Origin: Chloroflexota bacterium
GTDB taxonomy: Bacteria > Chloroflexota > Anaerolineae > J036 > Brachytrichaceae
Length of the DNA stretch: 50,457 nt
Direction of reading: 5' to 3'
NCBI GenBank assembly: GCA_021788625.1
Contig: JAJYKL010000020.1
Location: forward strand, 1-50,457
Shown: positions 1-8,393 of the stretch, piece by piece
Layout of the letters: the number at the start of each line of letters is the position of its first letter
Position numbering within the stretch: the first letter of the stretch is position 1
The notes under the pieces: generated by a model
Told to the model about the DNA's origin: nothing
Seen by the model: the letters and a program-made list of their open reading frames with translations, nothing else
Database searches by the model: none
Made by a program: the position numbers and the translations under genes

Positions 1-929
1 TACAACGGCTGCCAGACGTTTATCACCCCTGTCAGTACCAGTAATGCAACGTCATGCAATGCGAAGCCTGTACCTGCCTGATCGAAGGGAAGAGCGGCAC
101 GGGTCGAGGCGAGCATGTACGATAGAGACGGGATTAGCTGAGCTGCCGATAATCCAATTGCCAGAATAGCCCCCACCGCACCGCGAGCCAGCAGGTTGCT
201 TAAGCCTATACGTGCTTGCCATGCCCAAAACATATAGGCGACCAGACTGGAGTACAGAATAAAGAGAAATGTTTGCGGATGGCCGGCGGTGAATGCCAGC
301 GCCACGCTAAAGGCCAGCATGACGTCATATTTCACCCAGCCGGTACGGCCGTCAGCCGGATGGTGTGCCAAACGAAATACGGACAGCATTACCAGCGGAA
401 ACCAGGCGGCTGTTTCCAGAATGGCTGTTTGCAACATGGCATATCCGGTGATGAAGCCACTGAAAGCGTACGTCAATGAACCCAGCAGGCATGCCATGCG
501 GCGCAGGCGCAATTGCCGCAAGAATACATACATGGTGAGTGCCGCGAGGAGCACATGGGCCATCACTTCCCATTCCAACGCACGCAATGGGTAGGTGGGC
601 CAGCCCAGGAATCGACCGAGTAACATTGTTCCGATTACCGGCGGATACAATACTTGAGACTGGGGATCGGCCTGAAACGGATAGCCGCTATAGATACACT
701 CGACAAAGGTGGGGAAATGCCCATTAGCAAGTTGGCGATAGGCCATCTGGCGATAGGCTAAAAACTGCAGCGTAAAATCGCCTTGCTGGAATGTAAGCCG
801 ATCCGCCTGGATGGGTGTTAAGGTGCGCCAAAAAAATACCAGCCACGCCAGCACAATAACAGCTACTGGAGCTAACCTGCGCAGTGTGCGATATAACTGG
901 GAGCGTTGTGCAATCATCTGGGCAAGCAT
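1..929 (-). CDS. YfhO-like polytopic membrane protein, 3' end outside window
   Basis: The frame is open from the window edge to an ATG at 929 (next in-frame ATG at 917), giving about 309 residues. It begins with a short basic N-terminus and a hydrophobic helix (APVAVIVLAWLVFF), followed by a periplasmic-type loop containing NGHFPTF and YSGYPFQADPQSQ, then several more hydrophobic helices. The loop pattern 'G-x-P-F-x-A-D-P-Q-S' after the first helix is typical of YfhO/GT-C-like membrane proteins proposed to act on lipid-linked sugars; the actual substrate cannot be told. No clear Shine-Dalgarno sequence precedes either ATG, so the start is uncertain. A structured RNA region with a terminator-like end lies just upstream. 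Confidence 0.7.
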   Translation of the reverse strand, partial: MLAQMIAQRSQLYRTLRRLAPVAVIVLAWLVFFWRTLTPIQADRLTFQQGDFTLQFLAYRQMAYRQLANGHFPTFVECIYSGYPFQADPQSQVLYPPVIGTMLLGRFLGWPTYPLRALEWEVMAHVLLAALTMYVFLRQLRLRRMACLLGSLTYAFSGFITGYAMLQTAILETAAWFPLVMLSVFRLAHHPADGRTGWVKYDVMLAFSVALAFTAGHPQTFLFILYSSLVAYMFWAWQARIGLSNLLARGAVGAILAIGLSAAQLIPSLSYMLASTRAALPFDQAGTGFALHDVALLVLTGVINVWQPL

Positions 930-1004
930 TTCTCTACTGTGAGGGTATTCTACTTGCCCTTTACAGGATGGGCTGGCGCAGCAACGTTAACTCGTGCCTT
1001 AACG

Positions 1005-1092
1005 AAAAAAGCGTTGAGAGTGCTCTTCCTGTCCCCGCAGGCCGGGGATCGGGTGTCCGCCATACACCCAATCGAAGAACAACTCTCAACGC
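1005..1092 (-). ncRNA. Branched inverted-repeat RNA ending in a T-tract (terminator or leader element)
   Basis: Bases 1011-1021 and 1082-1092 are perfect 11-bp complements. The stem can extend through 1022-1028 and 1074-1080. It encloses two further hairpins, CCCC/GGGG around 1033-1048 and GGGTGT/ACACCC around 1051-1069. Read on the minus strand the stem is followed at once by six T (1010-1005), as in an intrinsic terminator. The element lies between the response-regulator pair and the YfhO-like gene, both on this strand. It may be a terminator of the former, or a leader or attenuator of the latter. I do not recognise it as a known riboswitch class. Confidence 0.5.
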
Positions 1093-1107
1093 CGGGGTAG
1101 AACCAAT

Positions 1108-1187
1108 GTGGCTGGGTGCTTGTTACACCCCACACGCCGCCACTTCAGGGGCCTTCAAAAACTTAACGCCTCAGATAAGTGACGGCG
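1108..1187 (-). ncRNA. Two further hairpins adjoining the branched element
   Basis: A hairpin around 1108-1133 pairs TGTGG..GGGTG with CACCC..CACA. A longer one pairs 1135-1145 (CGCCGCCACTT) with 1177-1187 (AAGTGACGGCG), with a single mismatch. With the 1005-1092 element this makes roughly 180 nt of nearly continuous secondary structure in a gap with no credible gene. The rest of the gap (930-1004 and 1188-1366) shows only a short CGTTAA/TTAACG repeat at 985-1004 and AT-rich sequence. Confidence 0.4.
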
Positions 1188-1367
1188 CTCCCCTCAAGAG
1201 AATTTCACCTATTTACTAACACAACCCATATCACAAAACAAATACTTCGCTGATGCCATATTCAACTGCAGCCATGTTACTCCGAAAATCCTAAAAAAGT
1301 CCCAAAAATGGCCAGGAAATAGTGAACACGGCTCTCTTCCTCGCTAAACAAAATAAGTATTGTTCTT

Positions 1368-1390
1368 CCATAGCTCTCGGGCGGCTATGG
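1368..1390 (-). terminator. Hairpin just after the response-regulator stop codon
   Basis: Perfect 7-bp arms CCATAGC (1368-1374) and GCTATGG (1384-1390) with a 9-nt loop lie a few bases past the stop of the KdpE-like gene. No direct T-run follows; on the minus strand the next bases are AAGAACAATACTTATTTTG. It may end or protect the two-gene transcript. Confidence 0.4.
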
Positions 1391-1394
1391 CTCC

Positions 1395-2087
1395 TTAAGA
1401 GTGAAAAGAGGAGTGCAGGATATACCCGACACCCGGAACCGTTTCCAGCAGGGCGCTGTGTTCTGTTCCCAATTTCTGTCGTATGCGACCGAGGTACACA
1501 TGCAGATAATGACTCGACTCGCGGTATTCGGGTCCCCAAACACGGGCCAGCAGATCCTCATGTGTGATGACGGCATCGAGATTTTGCGCTAATTGCGCAA
1601 GCAGTGCGAATTCCGTGCGTGTCAGGTGCATTTCGTGGCCATTCACGAAGGCGCGTCGTGTATCCAGGCCAACGACCAAACCATCTACCTTGATCTGACT
1701 GGTGGGATGAGTCGACTGTGTCTCAGCAGTAGCTCGCCTCGTAACGGCGCGGATTCGTGCAAGTAACTCTTCCTGCCCAAAAGGTTTTGTCACGAAGTCA
1801 TCCGCACCGGCATCGAGTGCTTGCACTTTCTGTTCCTCTTCATTGCGAGCACTGAGGACTATGACGGGTAGATCGGAATGGTCGCGCACCCAGGTGCAGA
1901 CGTCCAGTCCGCTCAATCCAGGCATGATCAGATCCAGGATCAACAGGTCGTAGGGGGTGGCCTTTAGGCGTGCAATGGCATCTTCGCCGTCCACCGCTTC
2001 ATCTACGGTATACCCACGACCTTCCAAGTTGACCCGTACGAGCTTCCGGATGGGCGCCTCATCATCGACGACCAGTATTTTCCACAT
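1395..2087 (-). CDS. OmpR/KdpE-type response regulator
   Basis: A 230-residue two-domain regulator. The N-terminal receiver carries acidic residues VVDDE, the phospho-acceptor Asp in LLILDLIMPG, the Ser in VIVLSAR and the Lys in FVTKPFG, so it should be phosphorylatable. The C-terminal winged helix (about 130-228, ending GVGYIL) is of the OmpR/PhoB DNA-binding type. The ATG at 2087 is preferred over upstream in-frame codons because GGAG lies 8 bases before it. The gene overlaps the 3' end of the upstream CheY-like gene by 26 bp, which implies translational coupling. No histidine kinase is nearby; resemblance to KdpE is by domain layout only, and no kdp genes are present. Confidence 0.9.
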   Translation of the reverse strand: MWKILVVDDEAPIRKLVRVNLEGRGYTVDEAVDGEDAIARLKATPYDLLILDLIMPGLSGLDVCTWVRDHSDLPVIVLSARNEEEQKVQALDAGADDFVTKPFGQEELLARIRAVTRRATAETQSTHPTSQIKVDGLVVGLDTRRAFVNGHEMHLTRTEFALLAQLAQNLDAVITHEDLLARVWGPEYRESSHYLHVYLGRIRQKLGTEHSALLETVPGVGYILHSSFHS

Positions 2088-2490
2088 AGTTTGTCTCCTT
2101 ATTCTCCATCCTGCCCGATGCTTTCCGTATGGCACGGATCAGTTGGTCCGTGCTGACCGGCTTTACCAGTACATCGACGACCATCGGGTAATCAGCTGTG
2201 TTGAAGTTGGCGTCCATGACAGACGCAGTCATGATGACAACCGGAATATTCTTGGGCACGTCGTTATCTTTGGACATGGCATCCAACAGGTTCCACCCGC
2301 TCATGCCGGGGAGCTTAATATCCAGTAACAATACGCCAGCATTTGCAAAAATGGCCGAGTGTGTTCGTAAACGTTCGAGTCCATCTTCCGCATCGCCGGC
2401 CTCGACCACTTTGTATCCACGCCTGCTTAAATTTACTGCCGTAAACTTACGAATATTAACCTCGTCGTCGACTACTAGCACGATCATCAT
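2062..2490 (-). CDS. Single-domain CheY-like response regulator
   Basis: A 142-residue stand-alone receiver domain with no output domain. It has VVDDE at the N-terminus, the phospho-acceptor Asp in LLLDIKLPGMSG, the Thr in VVIMTAS and the Lys in VLVKPVS, so all key residues are present. The start at 2490 follows GAGGGGG six bases upstream; the double ATG (2490, 2487) leaves a one-residue ambiguity. It is the first gene of a two-gene unit with the OmpR-type regulator and probably acts in a phosphorelay or by protein contact. The cognate kinase lies elsewhere. Confidence 0.88.
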   Translation of the reverse strand: MMIVLVVDDEVNIRKFTAVNLSRRGYKVVEAGDAEDGLERLRTHSAIFANAGVLLLDIKLPGMSGWNLLDAMSKDNDVPKNIPVVIMTASVMDANFNTADYPMVVDVLVKPVSTDQLIRAIRKASGRMENKETNYVENTGRR

Positions 2491-2744
2491 GGTTACCCCC
2501 TCGCTGCTCCTATTCACCTGTTTGACCAGTCAGACATAGCGCAGAAAACCAGTTTCATTATCCAGCTTTTCATGGACCTGTGGTTCGACCAGAGCAGCCG
2601 CATCACCTGGTCCAGTGATTGAGTTCAGGCTGCGGTTACGATAAAGTGAGCATACAATAGACCCATGGTGAGTGCTCTGGGTTGGGTGTCTTTCGCCAAC
2701 CCCGTCTACCGACTCCGGGCACAGCAATGCAAGGAGCCCCGCAT

Positions 2745-3698
2745 ATGAAGCAATCGAGACGGGGTGTTTATGCACGCTGGGCTAGTATTATTCTGACCGG
2801 TACACTCATGGTATCGTGTGGCATGCTGGCACCGGGCACACATTCGTCGAATACGCATGCAACGGAAGTGACTCAACATCTGGTCTTGTCTCCCGTATCC
2901 GGCGCACCGGAAACTCCCATCACCATTTCTGGAACCGGTTTTCCCGCTCAGATGACCGTCCGCATACGGATGAGCGCCGAGCATGCATCGATGGCCATAT
3001 ATATTGGAGAAGTTACTTCGGATACACAAGGCCAGTTCACCCTGTTGTATGTCCTCCCTTCCATCTGGCCTGATGGTTCCGCGCTTAATGAGGCGACCTT
3101 GATCATTAGCGCTGTCTCGCTCGACGACGTGGTTCTGGCTCAGAGTATCTTCACCAGTACAGCTGCCGATGCAACGACCCAGCCAATCACGCCGAGCCCA
3201 CCTACCTCCACCACGAAGACTTCTGTTGCACCACTCGACAAGATCTACACACCCACGTTCTATTCCAGTGGTAGCTCAGGCGAGACTCCCGGTTCGCCGG
3301 ATACCTCAATACCCATACAGCATGTGACCACAGCGGCGATCTCAAGCGCGGTGGCGCTGACTCCTTCGAATCCCACGACGCCCCCGGCACCGGAACCCAT
3401 CAAAACTTCGATCGATTTCCTGAACTCATTATTGCGTGACCCCAGTGGCGCCAGCAGCCTGGTCTATTTGAGCCAGCGTTTACGTACGGACATTGACAAC
3501 CATTGGGCGTTGCCAACTGGCCTGGGCATCCAGCCTGGTTACAACTCGTTTAAAGTTGTACTGATTAGCAAAGGTGCTGATAGTGCATTGGTGCAAGCCA
3601 CCATGACGTACGAATCGGGGGCCAGTGTCAGAGACTTCACGTTGATCACCGAGCAGGGCAACTGGCGTATCGATCGCATCGTAGCTGGCAGTCATTGA
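2745..3698 (+). CDS. Secreted lipoprotein with Ig-like and cystatin-like-fold regions
   Basis: A 317-residue protein. Residues 1-25 form a lipoprotein signal peptide: a basic N-terminus, a hydrophobic core IILTGTL and a lipobox MVSC with Cys 25. Residues of about 40-135 contain SPVSGAPETPITISGTGFP, which resembles an IPT/TIG-like beta-sandwich. Then comes a Pro/Ser/Thr-rich linker (about 140-220). The C-terminal 100 residues, from SIDFLNSLLRDPSG to the end, resemble the cystatin-like or NTF2-like domains of surface lipoproteins. The start at 2745 is chosen over an in-frame ATG at 2682 because AAGGAG precedes it and the signal peptide begins there. The gene is divergent from the regulator pair. 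Function unknown. Confidence 0.8.
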   Translation: MKQSRRGVYARWASIILTGTLMVSCGMLAPGTHSSNTHATEVTQHLVLSPVSGAPETPITISGTGFPAQMTVRIRMSAEHASMAIYIGEVTSDTQGQFTLLYVLPSIWPDGSALNEATLIISAVSLDDVVLAQSIFTSTAADATTQPITPSPPTSTTKTSVAPLDKIYTPTFYSSGSSGETPGSPDTSIPIQHVTTAAISSAVALTPSNPTTPPAPEPIKTSIDFLNSLLRDPSGASSLVYLSQRLRTDIDNHWALPTGLGIQPGYNSFKVVLISKGADSALVQATMTYESGASVRDFTLITEQGNWRIDRIVAGSH

Positions 3699-3711
3699 CG
3701 GCTGGATCCAG

Positions 3712-5178
3712 TTACGGCTCGCGCCGACCACGGAAGGACATACGAATGGGCGTCCCCAGGAACCCGAACTCATCGCGGATGACATTCTCAAGATAACGGC
3801 GATAAGTAAAGTGCACCAGCTCGGGGTCGTTTACATAAAACACAAAGGTGGGAGGATTAGTGTCCACCTGTGAGCCGTAATAGATTTTCAGACGCTTGCT
3901 GCCTTTTGTTGGCGGAGCGTGCCGTTCCATCGCCTGACGCAACAGGCGATTGACGTCAGACGTGGGGAGGCGCATGGTACGCGCTTCATGCACGCGGATC
4001 GTCGTCGGAAGTATCTGATCACATCGGAATCCAGTTTTGGCCGAGACAAACAGGACGGGTGCATAAGCCATGAAATTGAAGCGTTCCTGGGCATCCTTCA
4101 TGAACGTTTGCATCTTTTCCGTGAGCAAACCCAGGCCCTCGACAGGCTTCGCGATACGGTCCACTTTCTCAGCACTCTCGACGGTATCCCACTTGTTAAC
4201 CACCAGGATGGCGCTCTTATTTGCCTCCAATACGTAGCCAGCCACATGTTCGTCCTGGGCCGTAATCCCGTCCACGGCATCGATCAGTAACAGCGACACA
4301 TCGGAGCGATCGATTGCCTTAAACGCGCGCAGGACACTGTACTTCTCGACGCCCACGTCTATGGCGCCGCGTTTTCGAATGCCAGCCGTATCGATCAGCG
4401 TCAGTGGGATCGGTGCGGATTGTTGTCCGTCTTCGCTGAGTGGTTCTTGATAGTCGATGCGCGTATCGATGGCGTCGCGTGTTGTACCAGGTACCTCGCT
4501 CACGATAACTCGTGGTTCCCCAATGAGTCGGTTATAAAGTGAGGACTTGCCCACGTTCGGTCGTCCTACCAGACTGATATGAAGTGTATCGTCCGGCGGA
4601 TTGGGTGGCTCTTCTGAGATGGCGGCTACGACAGCGTCGAGCAGGTCTCCCGTACCATCACCCAGCAGTGCGCTGACGGGGTACACTTCGCCCAACCCGA
4701 GGCGATAAAACTCCATGCTTTGTTCGCGGCTGATGGCCGTTTCCGACTTGTTGGCTGCCACGATTATGAATGGTCTATGTTTGCCAGCGCGCTCACGCAA
4801 GCCGAGCTGCTTTCGCAAGATGTCAGCCACCGCTTCATCAGTATTGGTTAGGCCTGCCTGTGAGTCAACGGTGAAGATCACGACATCCGCCTCGGCGATG
4901 GCGATCTCCACCTGCTCTCGTATCTCATACAGGAAGTTGATGGATGCCTCGGCGAGGGCTTGTTTTGCCTGATCGCGAAGTGGCTCGAGTGGCTCCAGAC
5001 CACCGGTATCGACTAAAGTAAACTCGATTCCACGCCATTCGGCTGTAGCCTGCAACCGGTCGCGTGTGGTGCCAGGACGGTCATGTACCACCGACAGACG
5101 CTCACCAACCAAACGGTTGAAGAGGGTGCTTTTTCCAACATTAGGCCGGCCTACCAGAACTACAAATGAATGTGTCAT
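3712..5178 (-). CDS. der: Ribosome-assembly GTPase Der (EngA)
   Basis: A 488-residue protein with the tandem G-domain layout unique to Der. G domain 1 has GRPNVGKST, DTGG and a G4 motif ANKSE. G domain 2 has GRPNVGKSS, DTAGIRKRG and NKWD. The C-terminal KH-like domain ends near the protein terminus. Length matches the family (E. coli about 490). Der acts in 50S ribosomal subunit maturation. G4 of the first domain reads NKSE rather than the usual NKxD, a conservative change. The gene follows aspartate kinase by 31 bp on the same strand, so the two may be co-transcribed. It converges with the lipoprotein gene across 13 bp. Confidence 0.97.
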   Translation of the reverse strand: MTHSFVVLVGRPNVGKSTLFNRLVGERLSVVHDRPGTTRDRLQATAEWRGIEFTLVDTGGLEPLEPLRDQAKQALAEASINFLYEIREQVEIAIAEADVVIFTVDSQAGLTNTDEAVADILRKQLGLRERAGKHRPFIIVAANKSETAISREQSMEFYRLGLGEVYPVSALLGDGTGDLLDAVVAAISEEPPNPPDDTLHISLVGRPNVGKSSLYNRLIGEPRVIVSEVPGTTRDAIDTRIDYQEPLSEDGQQSAPIPLTLIDTAGIRKRGAIDVGVEKYSVLRAFKAIDRSDVSLLLIDAVDGITAQDEHVAGYVLEANKSAILVVNKWDTVESAEKVDRIAKPVEGLGLLTEKMQTFMKDAQERFNFMAYAPVLFVSAKTGFRCDQILPTTIRVHEARTMRLPTSDVNRLLRQAMERHAPPTKGSKRLKIYYGSQVDTNPPTFVFYVNDPELVHFTYRRYLENVIRDEFGFLGTPIRMSFRGRREP

Positions 5179-5209
5179 AGCTATGCTCGCGAAGGATGCC
5201 AGAGGCTGG

Positions 5210-6655
5210 CTAGGTAATGATCAGGGCGTGCACCGCGCGAACAGCTTCTTTACTATCTGAGCCGTTTATAACCAGGCTGATGCCACATTCTGATGACCCC
5301 TGAGCGATGGCGTTAATATTGATACCCAGTTTGCCAATCGCGCTGCAGACTTTCCCACTGACCCCAGGTGTGTCAGCGATGCCCATGCCCACAGCCGTAA
5401 CAATAGCAGCGTCGTCTACTGTATTGATCCGGTCGATCTCACCTGTGGTTACCTCCCGCGTGAATTCATGTTTCAGTTCCAATACCACTTTGGTCGATGA
5501 CGACTGCGGAATGACGAAACAGATGCTCTGCTCCGCAGAGGCCTGGGAAATCATCAAGACACTGGTGTTCGTTCGGGCAACAGCCATAAACGTGCGCCCG
5601 GCGATGCCTGGCACGCCCTTCAACCCCTTACCTGCGACCGTTACCATGCTGATGTGTTCGATGACGGTGACGGCCTTGATAATGCCGGATCCGCGTTCGC
5701 CGTCTTTATAGGGCGATTCGTGTACGATTAATGTGCCGGCGTGGTTGGGGTTAAACGTATTCTTCACCCGCAGGGGGATCCTCTTTTCCAGAAGCGGTGC
5801 GATGGTCATCGGATGAAGCACCTGCGCGCCAAAAAAAGCTAGCTCCGACATCTCCTGTCCAGTGAGCGTGCTGATGGTACGAGCTTCCGGGACGATGCGA
5901 GGATCAGCCGTAAGGACTCCGTCTACGTCAGTGTAATTGTGCACCTCGTCGGCTTCGAGAACGTCTCCAATGATACTGGCGCTATAGTCGCTGCCTCCAC
6001 GACCCAGAGTCGTCGGTACGCCGGCCGCTGTGGCAGCGATGAAACCGGTTACGACCGGTACAATGCCGTTTTCCATCAAAGGAAGTAATCTGGATCGTGT
6101 CTTGTCACGAGTGGCATCCACTAGCGGTATAGCCGACTGGTAATGGTCGTTGGTGACAATAAACTCCGTTGCATCAACCGGTTCAGCGGGCACACCTTGT
6201 GTGCAGAGGGCACCGGCGAGGATACGCACAGCCATGCGTTCGCCCAAACCGCTGATGGCGTCCAATGCACGAGGCGTCACTTCGCCGAGAACACGAACAC
6301 TGGCACACAGAATCTCGAATCCGCTTAACAGCTGTTCAACTTCGTCCAGAATACGATGTCGCTCATCCACATTGGAGATGACCGCGTCAATGGCGGCTTG
6401 ATGCTTATCCGTCAGTTCGCGCCGGATACGGTGAAAGGTGTCGCTGTCTCCCTCAGCGGCCGTTCGTGCTGCGGTCAGGAGCGCATCGGTTACTTTTAGA
6501 TTGTCGTGTGACCTGGGCGACCTGCCCATGGCCGACGAAACCACAACAACGTGGTTCCATTGTGATGTGGCTTCTTGTACGATACGCGCGGCCTGTCGGA
6601 TCGATTGAGCGTCGCCAACCGATGTGCCACCGAATTTGATCACTACTAGAGACAT
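5210..6655 (-). CDS. lysC: Aspartate kinase
   Basis: A 481-residue monofunctional aspartate kinase, catalysing ATP-dependent phosphorylation of L-aspartate, the first step to lysine, threonine and methionine. The N-terminal signature VIKFGGTSVGD and the motif TDVDGVLTADPR identify the amino-acid-kinase domain. Two ACT domains follow (from about residues 325 and 400, the second with GMGIADTPGVSGKV), so feedback regulation by an amino acid is likely. Length fits the ThrA/LysC-III-like class with an enlarged N-terminal lobe. The symbol is generic: the end product that inhibits it cannot be read from the sequence. No lysine riboswitch features were seen in 6656-6849. Confidence 0.93.
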   Translation of the reverse strand: MSLVVIKFGGTSVGDAQSIRQAARIVQEATSQWNHVVVVSSAMGRSPRSHDNLKVTDALLTAARTAAEGDSDTFHRIRRELTDKHQAAIDAVISNVDERHRILDEVEQLLSGFEILCASVRVLGEVTPRALDAISGLGERMAVRILAGALCTQGVPAEPVDATEFIVTNDHYQSAIPLVDATRDKTRSRLLPLMENGIVPVVTGFIAATAAGVPTTLGRGGSDYSASIIGDVLEADEVHNYTDVDGVLTADPRIVPEARTISTLTGQEMSELAFFGAQVLHPMTIAPLLEKRIPLRVKNTFNPNHAGTLIVHESPYKDGERGSGIIKAVTVIEHISMVTVAGKGLKGVPGIAGRTFMAVARTNTSVLMISQASAEQSICFVIPQSSSTKVVLELKHEFTREVTTGEIDRINTVDDAAIVTAVGMGIADTPGVSGKVCSAIGKLGININAIAQGSSECGISLVINGSDSKEAVRAVHALIIT

Positions 6656-6849
6656 GGTTAAGGAATGTGCCTATCAACGTATGGAACAAAGACAGAATGT
6701 CAGTCCACTCGATAATGCACGCGATTATAACTGGGACAACATAAACCGTACACTGATCGATCTGCTGACACAGTCGTCATATGGATTTACGTGGTGAATT
6801 GAAGCTATCAGGCTGGACGACAAATTGACGTGCTAAAATAACTTCGCTT

Positions 6850-6921
6850 GCCCCTATAGCTCAATGGATAGAGTGCCGGCCCCCGGAGCCGAAGGTCGCA
6901 GTTCGAGTCTGCGTAGGGGCA
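6850..6921 (+). tRNA. tRNA-Arg (anticodon CCG), with C33
   Basis: A complete cloverleaf can be folded. The acceptor GCCCCTA (6850-6856) pairs fully with TAGGGGC (6914-6920), discriminator A at 6921. The D stem is GCTC/GAGT. The anticodon stem is CCGGC (6876-6880) with GCCGA (6888-6892). The T stem CGCAG/CTGCG holds the normal loop TTCGAGT. The anticodon loop is CCCCGGA, giving anticodon CCG (6883-6885). Two oddities: position 33 is C instead of the nearly universal U, and pair 27-43 is a C-A mismatch. CCA is not encoded. TAAAAT lies about 10 bp upstream. Confidence 0.85.
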
Positions 6922-6992
6922 TTCTGCGGTGTTACCGTGCATGCTCCAGTCTGCTATTTCCCGATTTGCATGCCTGACTTATGAAGCAGACA

Positions 6993-7670
6993 TTACCCCT
7001 GCTCTGGTTCGAGCTGTAAACGATTTTTATTACGCCTGCTGAGGAGCACACGCACCAAAAAAATGCCGTCCAGAAGCCACGTCATAAAGATAGCCTGCAC
7101 CATCATAGGTGGAACCAGTTCAAAACCCAGAGGCAGAGGAGGATACCATCCATAACCACCCCGTCCTGGTGCAATAGGAGCATAATCCACCACATCGCTC
7201 GCAACGAACCATACCAGAACGATCAATGTGTCGCGCAGGCTTGGACGATGGAGATACTGCAATATCAACAGGCCTTGAACAGTGAGTCCAAGATGAGTGA
7301 CAAACATGAGCAGTGATACGATGTTGTAGTCTCCGGTACGTGCCCAATACAACAGCCAGAATGTCATCGTCCACGTGCCGTATTTGATATTGAAGACTGC
7401 TGCTAGCTGGTTGAGAAAATTACTTGATTTACCGCGATGCAGGTAGATCAGCGCTACGCCAAATACTCCTGCCGCTAAAGGGCAGTCGGGGATGAACGGG
7501 TAAGTCCACAGAGGTGGATTTGCCTCAATGAAAAACGGACCATACCACCATATCGTGCCGACAACAAACCCGACAAAATTGGCGAAAACCAGCCCGTAGG
7601 CCAGGAGCGGTTCCCGTATTACCCAATCACTCAAACTCCGTACGATCTTCATCACAGCCCATCGCCTCAC
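6993..7670 (-). CDS. DUF1405 integral membrane protein (YpjA-like)
   Basis: A 225-residue protein with about six hydrophobic helices. The pattern WWYGPFF, then PFIPDCPLA, NIKYGTWT, VTHLGLTVQGLL and DVVDY matches the DUF1405/YpjA family of unknown function. The GTG at 7670 overlaps the upstream stop codon as GTGA; an internal ATG at 7652 gives a protein six residues shorter and is equally plausible. It forms a two-gene unit with the hexapeptide acyltransferase upstream. Function unknown beyond membrane location. Confidence 0.8.
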   Translation of the reverse strand: MRRWAVMKIVRSLSDWVIREPLLAYGLVFANFVGFVVGTIWWYGPFFIEANPPLWTYPFIPDCPLAAGVFGVALIYLHRGKSSNFLNQLAAVFNIKYGTWTMTFWLLYWARTGDYNIVSLLMFVTHLGLTVQGLLILQYLHRPSLRDTLIVLVWFVASDVVDYAPIAPGRGGYGWYPPLPLGFELVPPMMVQAIFMTWLLDGIFLVRVLLSRRNKNRLQLEPEQG

Positions 7671-8176
7671 TCATGATTCAAAAGCCTGATCGGTACTCCG
7701 CCCACAAATGCTCCAGGTGGGACATCGCGGTTTACCAGACTCATTGCTGAAACCGTGGCATTTTCACCGATGATAACCCCTGGCAGAATGGTGCAATTTG
7801 CACCTACGGTAACGTTTTGGCATATCCGTACCGGACCCCGGCGCCATGTGTGCCTCATAAACTCATGGGCCAGGATGGTCGTATTGTACCCAATGGTGGC
7901 ATCTTCCTCGATAGTTATTAAGTGCGGGAAGAATATATCAAGTATCACTCCCAGCCCAATCACAGCATAAGGGCTAACTTTTGCACCCACCCAGTGGTAC
8001 ATCCAGTTCTTCAATCTGAACGATGGTGAGAACCTCGCCGCATAGATAAGAATGGCATTACGAGTCACCCGTGGCACACCACCGGTAACCAGTGGATAGT
8101 ACCACAATGAAGCGTGGTCACCAGCAGCCTGCAGCGTCTCACAACGGTCTTTTCTAGAGTCTGTTGATGGCAGCAT
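7667..8176 (-). CDS. Left-handed beta-helix (hexapeptide) acyltransferase
   Basis: A 169-residue protein whose second half carries hexapeptide-repeat periodicity: ATIGYNTTILAHE, RICQNVTVGANCTILPGV and IIGENATVSAMSLV, ending in PPGAFVGGVPIRLL. This is typical of NodL/Maa/WbbJ-type O-acetyltransferases using an acyl donor such as acetyl-CoA. The His in ILAHEF is a plausible catalytic base. The substrate is unknown; a cell-surface glycan is a reasonable guess. The start at 8176 has only a weak AAGAAG upstream. Its stop overlaps the possible GTG start of the DUF1405 gene. Confidence 0.82.
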   Translation of the reverse strand: MLPSTDSRKDRCETLQAAGDHASLWYYPLVTGGVPRVTRNAILIYAARFSPSFRLKNWMYHWVGAKVSPYAVIGLGVILDIFFPHLITIEEDATIGYNTTILAHEFMRHTWRRGPVRICQNVTVGANCTILPGVIIGENATVSAMSLVNRDVPPGAFVGGVPIRLLNHE

Positions 8177-8286
8177 GTTATCTTCTTGTTTTCCTTCATA
8201 GACCTCAATGGCGAAGATTGTACGACAATAACCAGTTCATATGCATCATAGCCCTAGCACTATCGTGTTTGATTTAATCACCATTT

Positions 8287-8301
8287 TTACACTACGTGTA
8301 A
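8287..8301. promoter_or_regulatory. Inverted repeat, candidate operator
   Basis: TTACACTACGTGTAA is a perfect 6-bp inverted repeat with a 3-nt spacer. It lies about 50 bp upstream of an extended -10 promoter for the regulator gene that follows. The position fits an activator or autoregulatory binding site; the binding protein is not known. Confidence 0.35.
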
Positions 8302-8349
8302 TGTAGGTCAAGTGCAAAGATCTGTATTACAAGTTAATCGAGTAATGTG

Positions 8350-8358
8350 TGATATAAT
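8350..8358 (+). promoter_or_regulatory. Extended -10 promoter
   Basis: TGATATAAT is a full extended -10 (TG-n-TATAAT) 36 bp before the first possible ATG of the regulator gene. No good -35 hexamer is at the standard spacing, as is usual for extended -10 promoters. Confidence 0.5.
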
Positions 8359-8393
8359 GCAGTAGCTATGCAGGCATTTTAAGGCAATGACTA

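Noticed and set aside
884..1219. A 111-codon plus-strand frame in the gap before the regulators
   Set aside because: It overlaps the start of the membrane-protein gene and runs through perfect inverted repeats; the composition is not protein-like and there is no ribosome-binding site.
2530..2775. An 81-codon minus-strand frame between the regulators and the lipoprotein
   Set aside because: It covers the lipoprotein start and its ribosome-binding site antisense, and has no motif or start signal.
6656..6849. Lysine riboswitch upstream of aspartate kinase
   Set aside because: The 194 bp before the gene lack the conserved lysine-aptamer blocks and a terminator hairpin.
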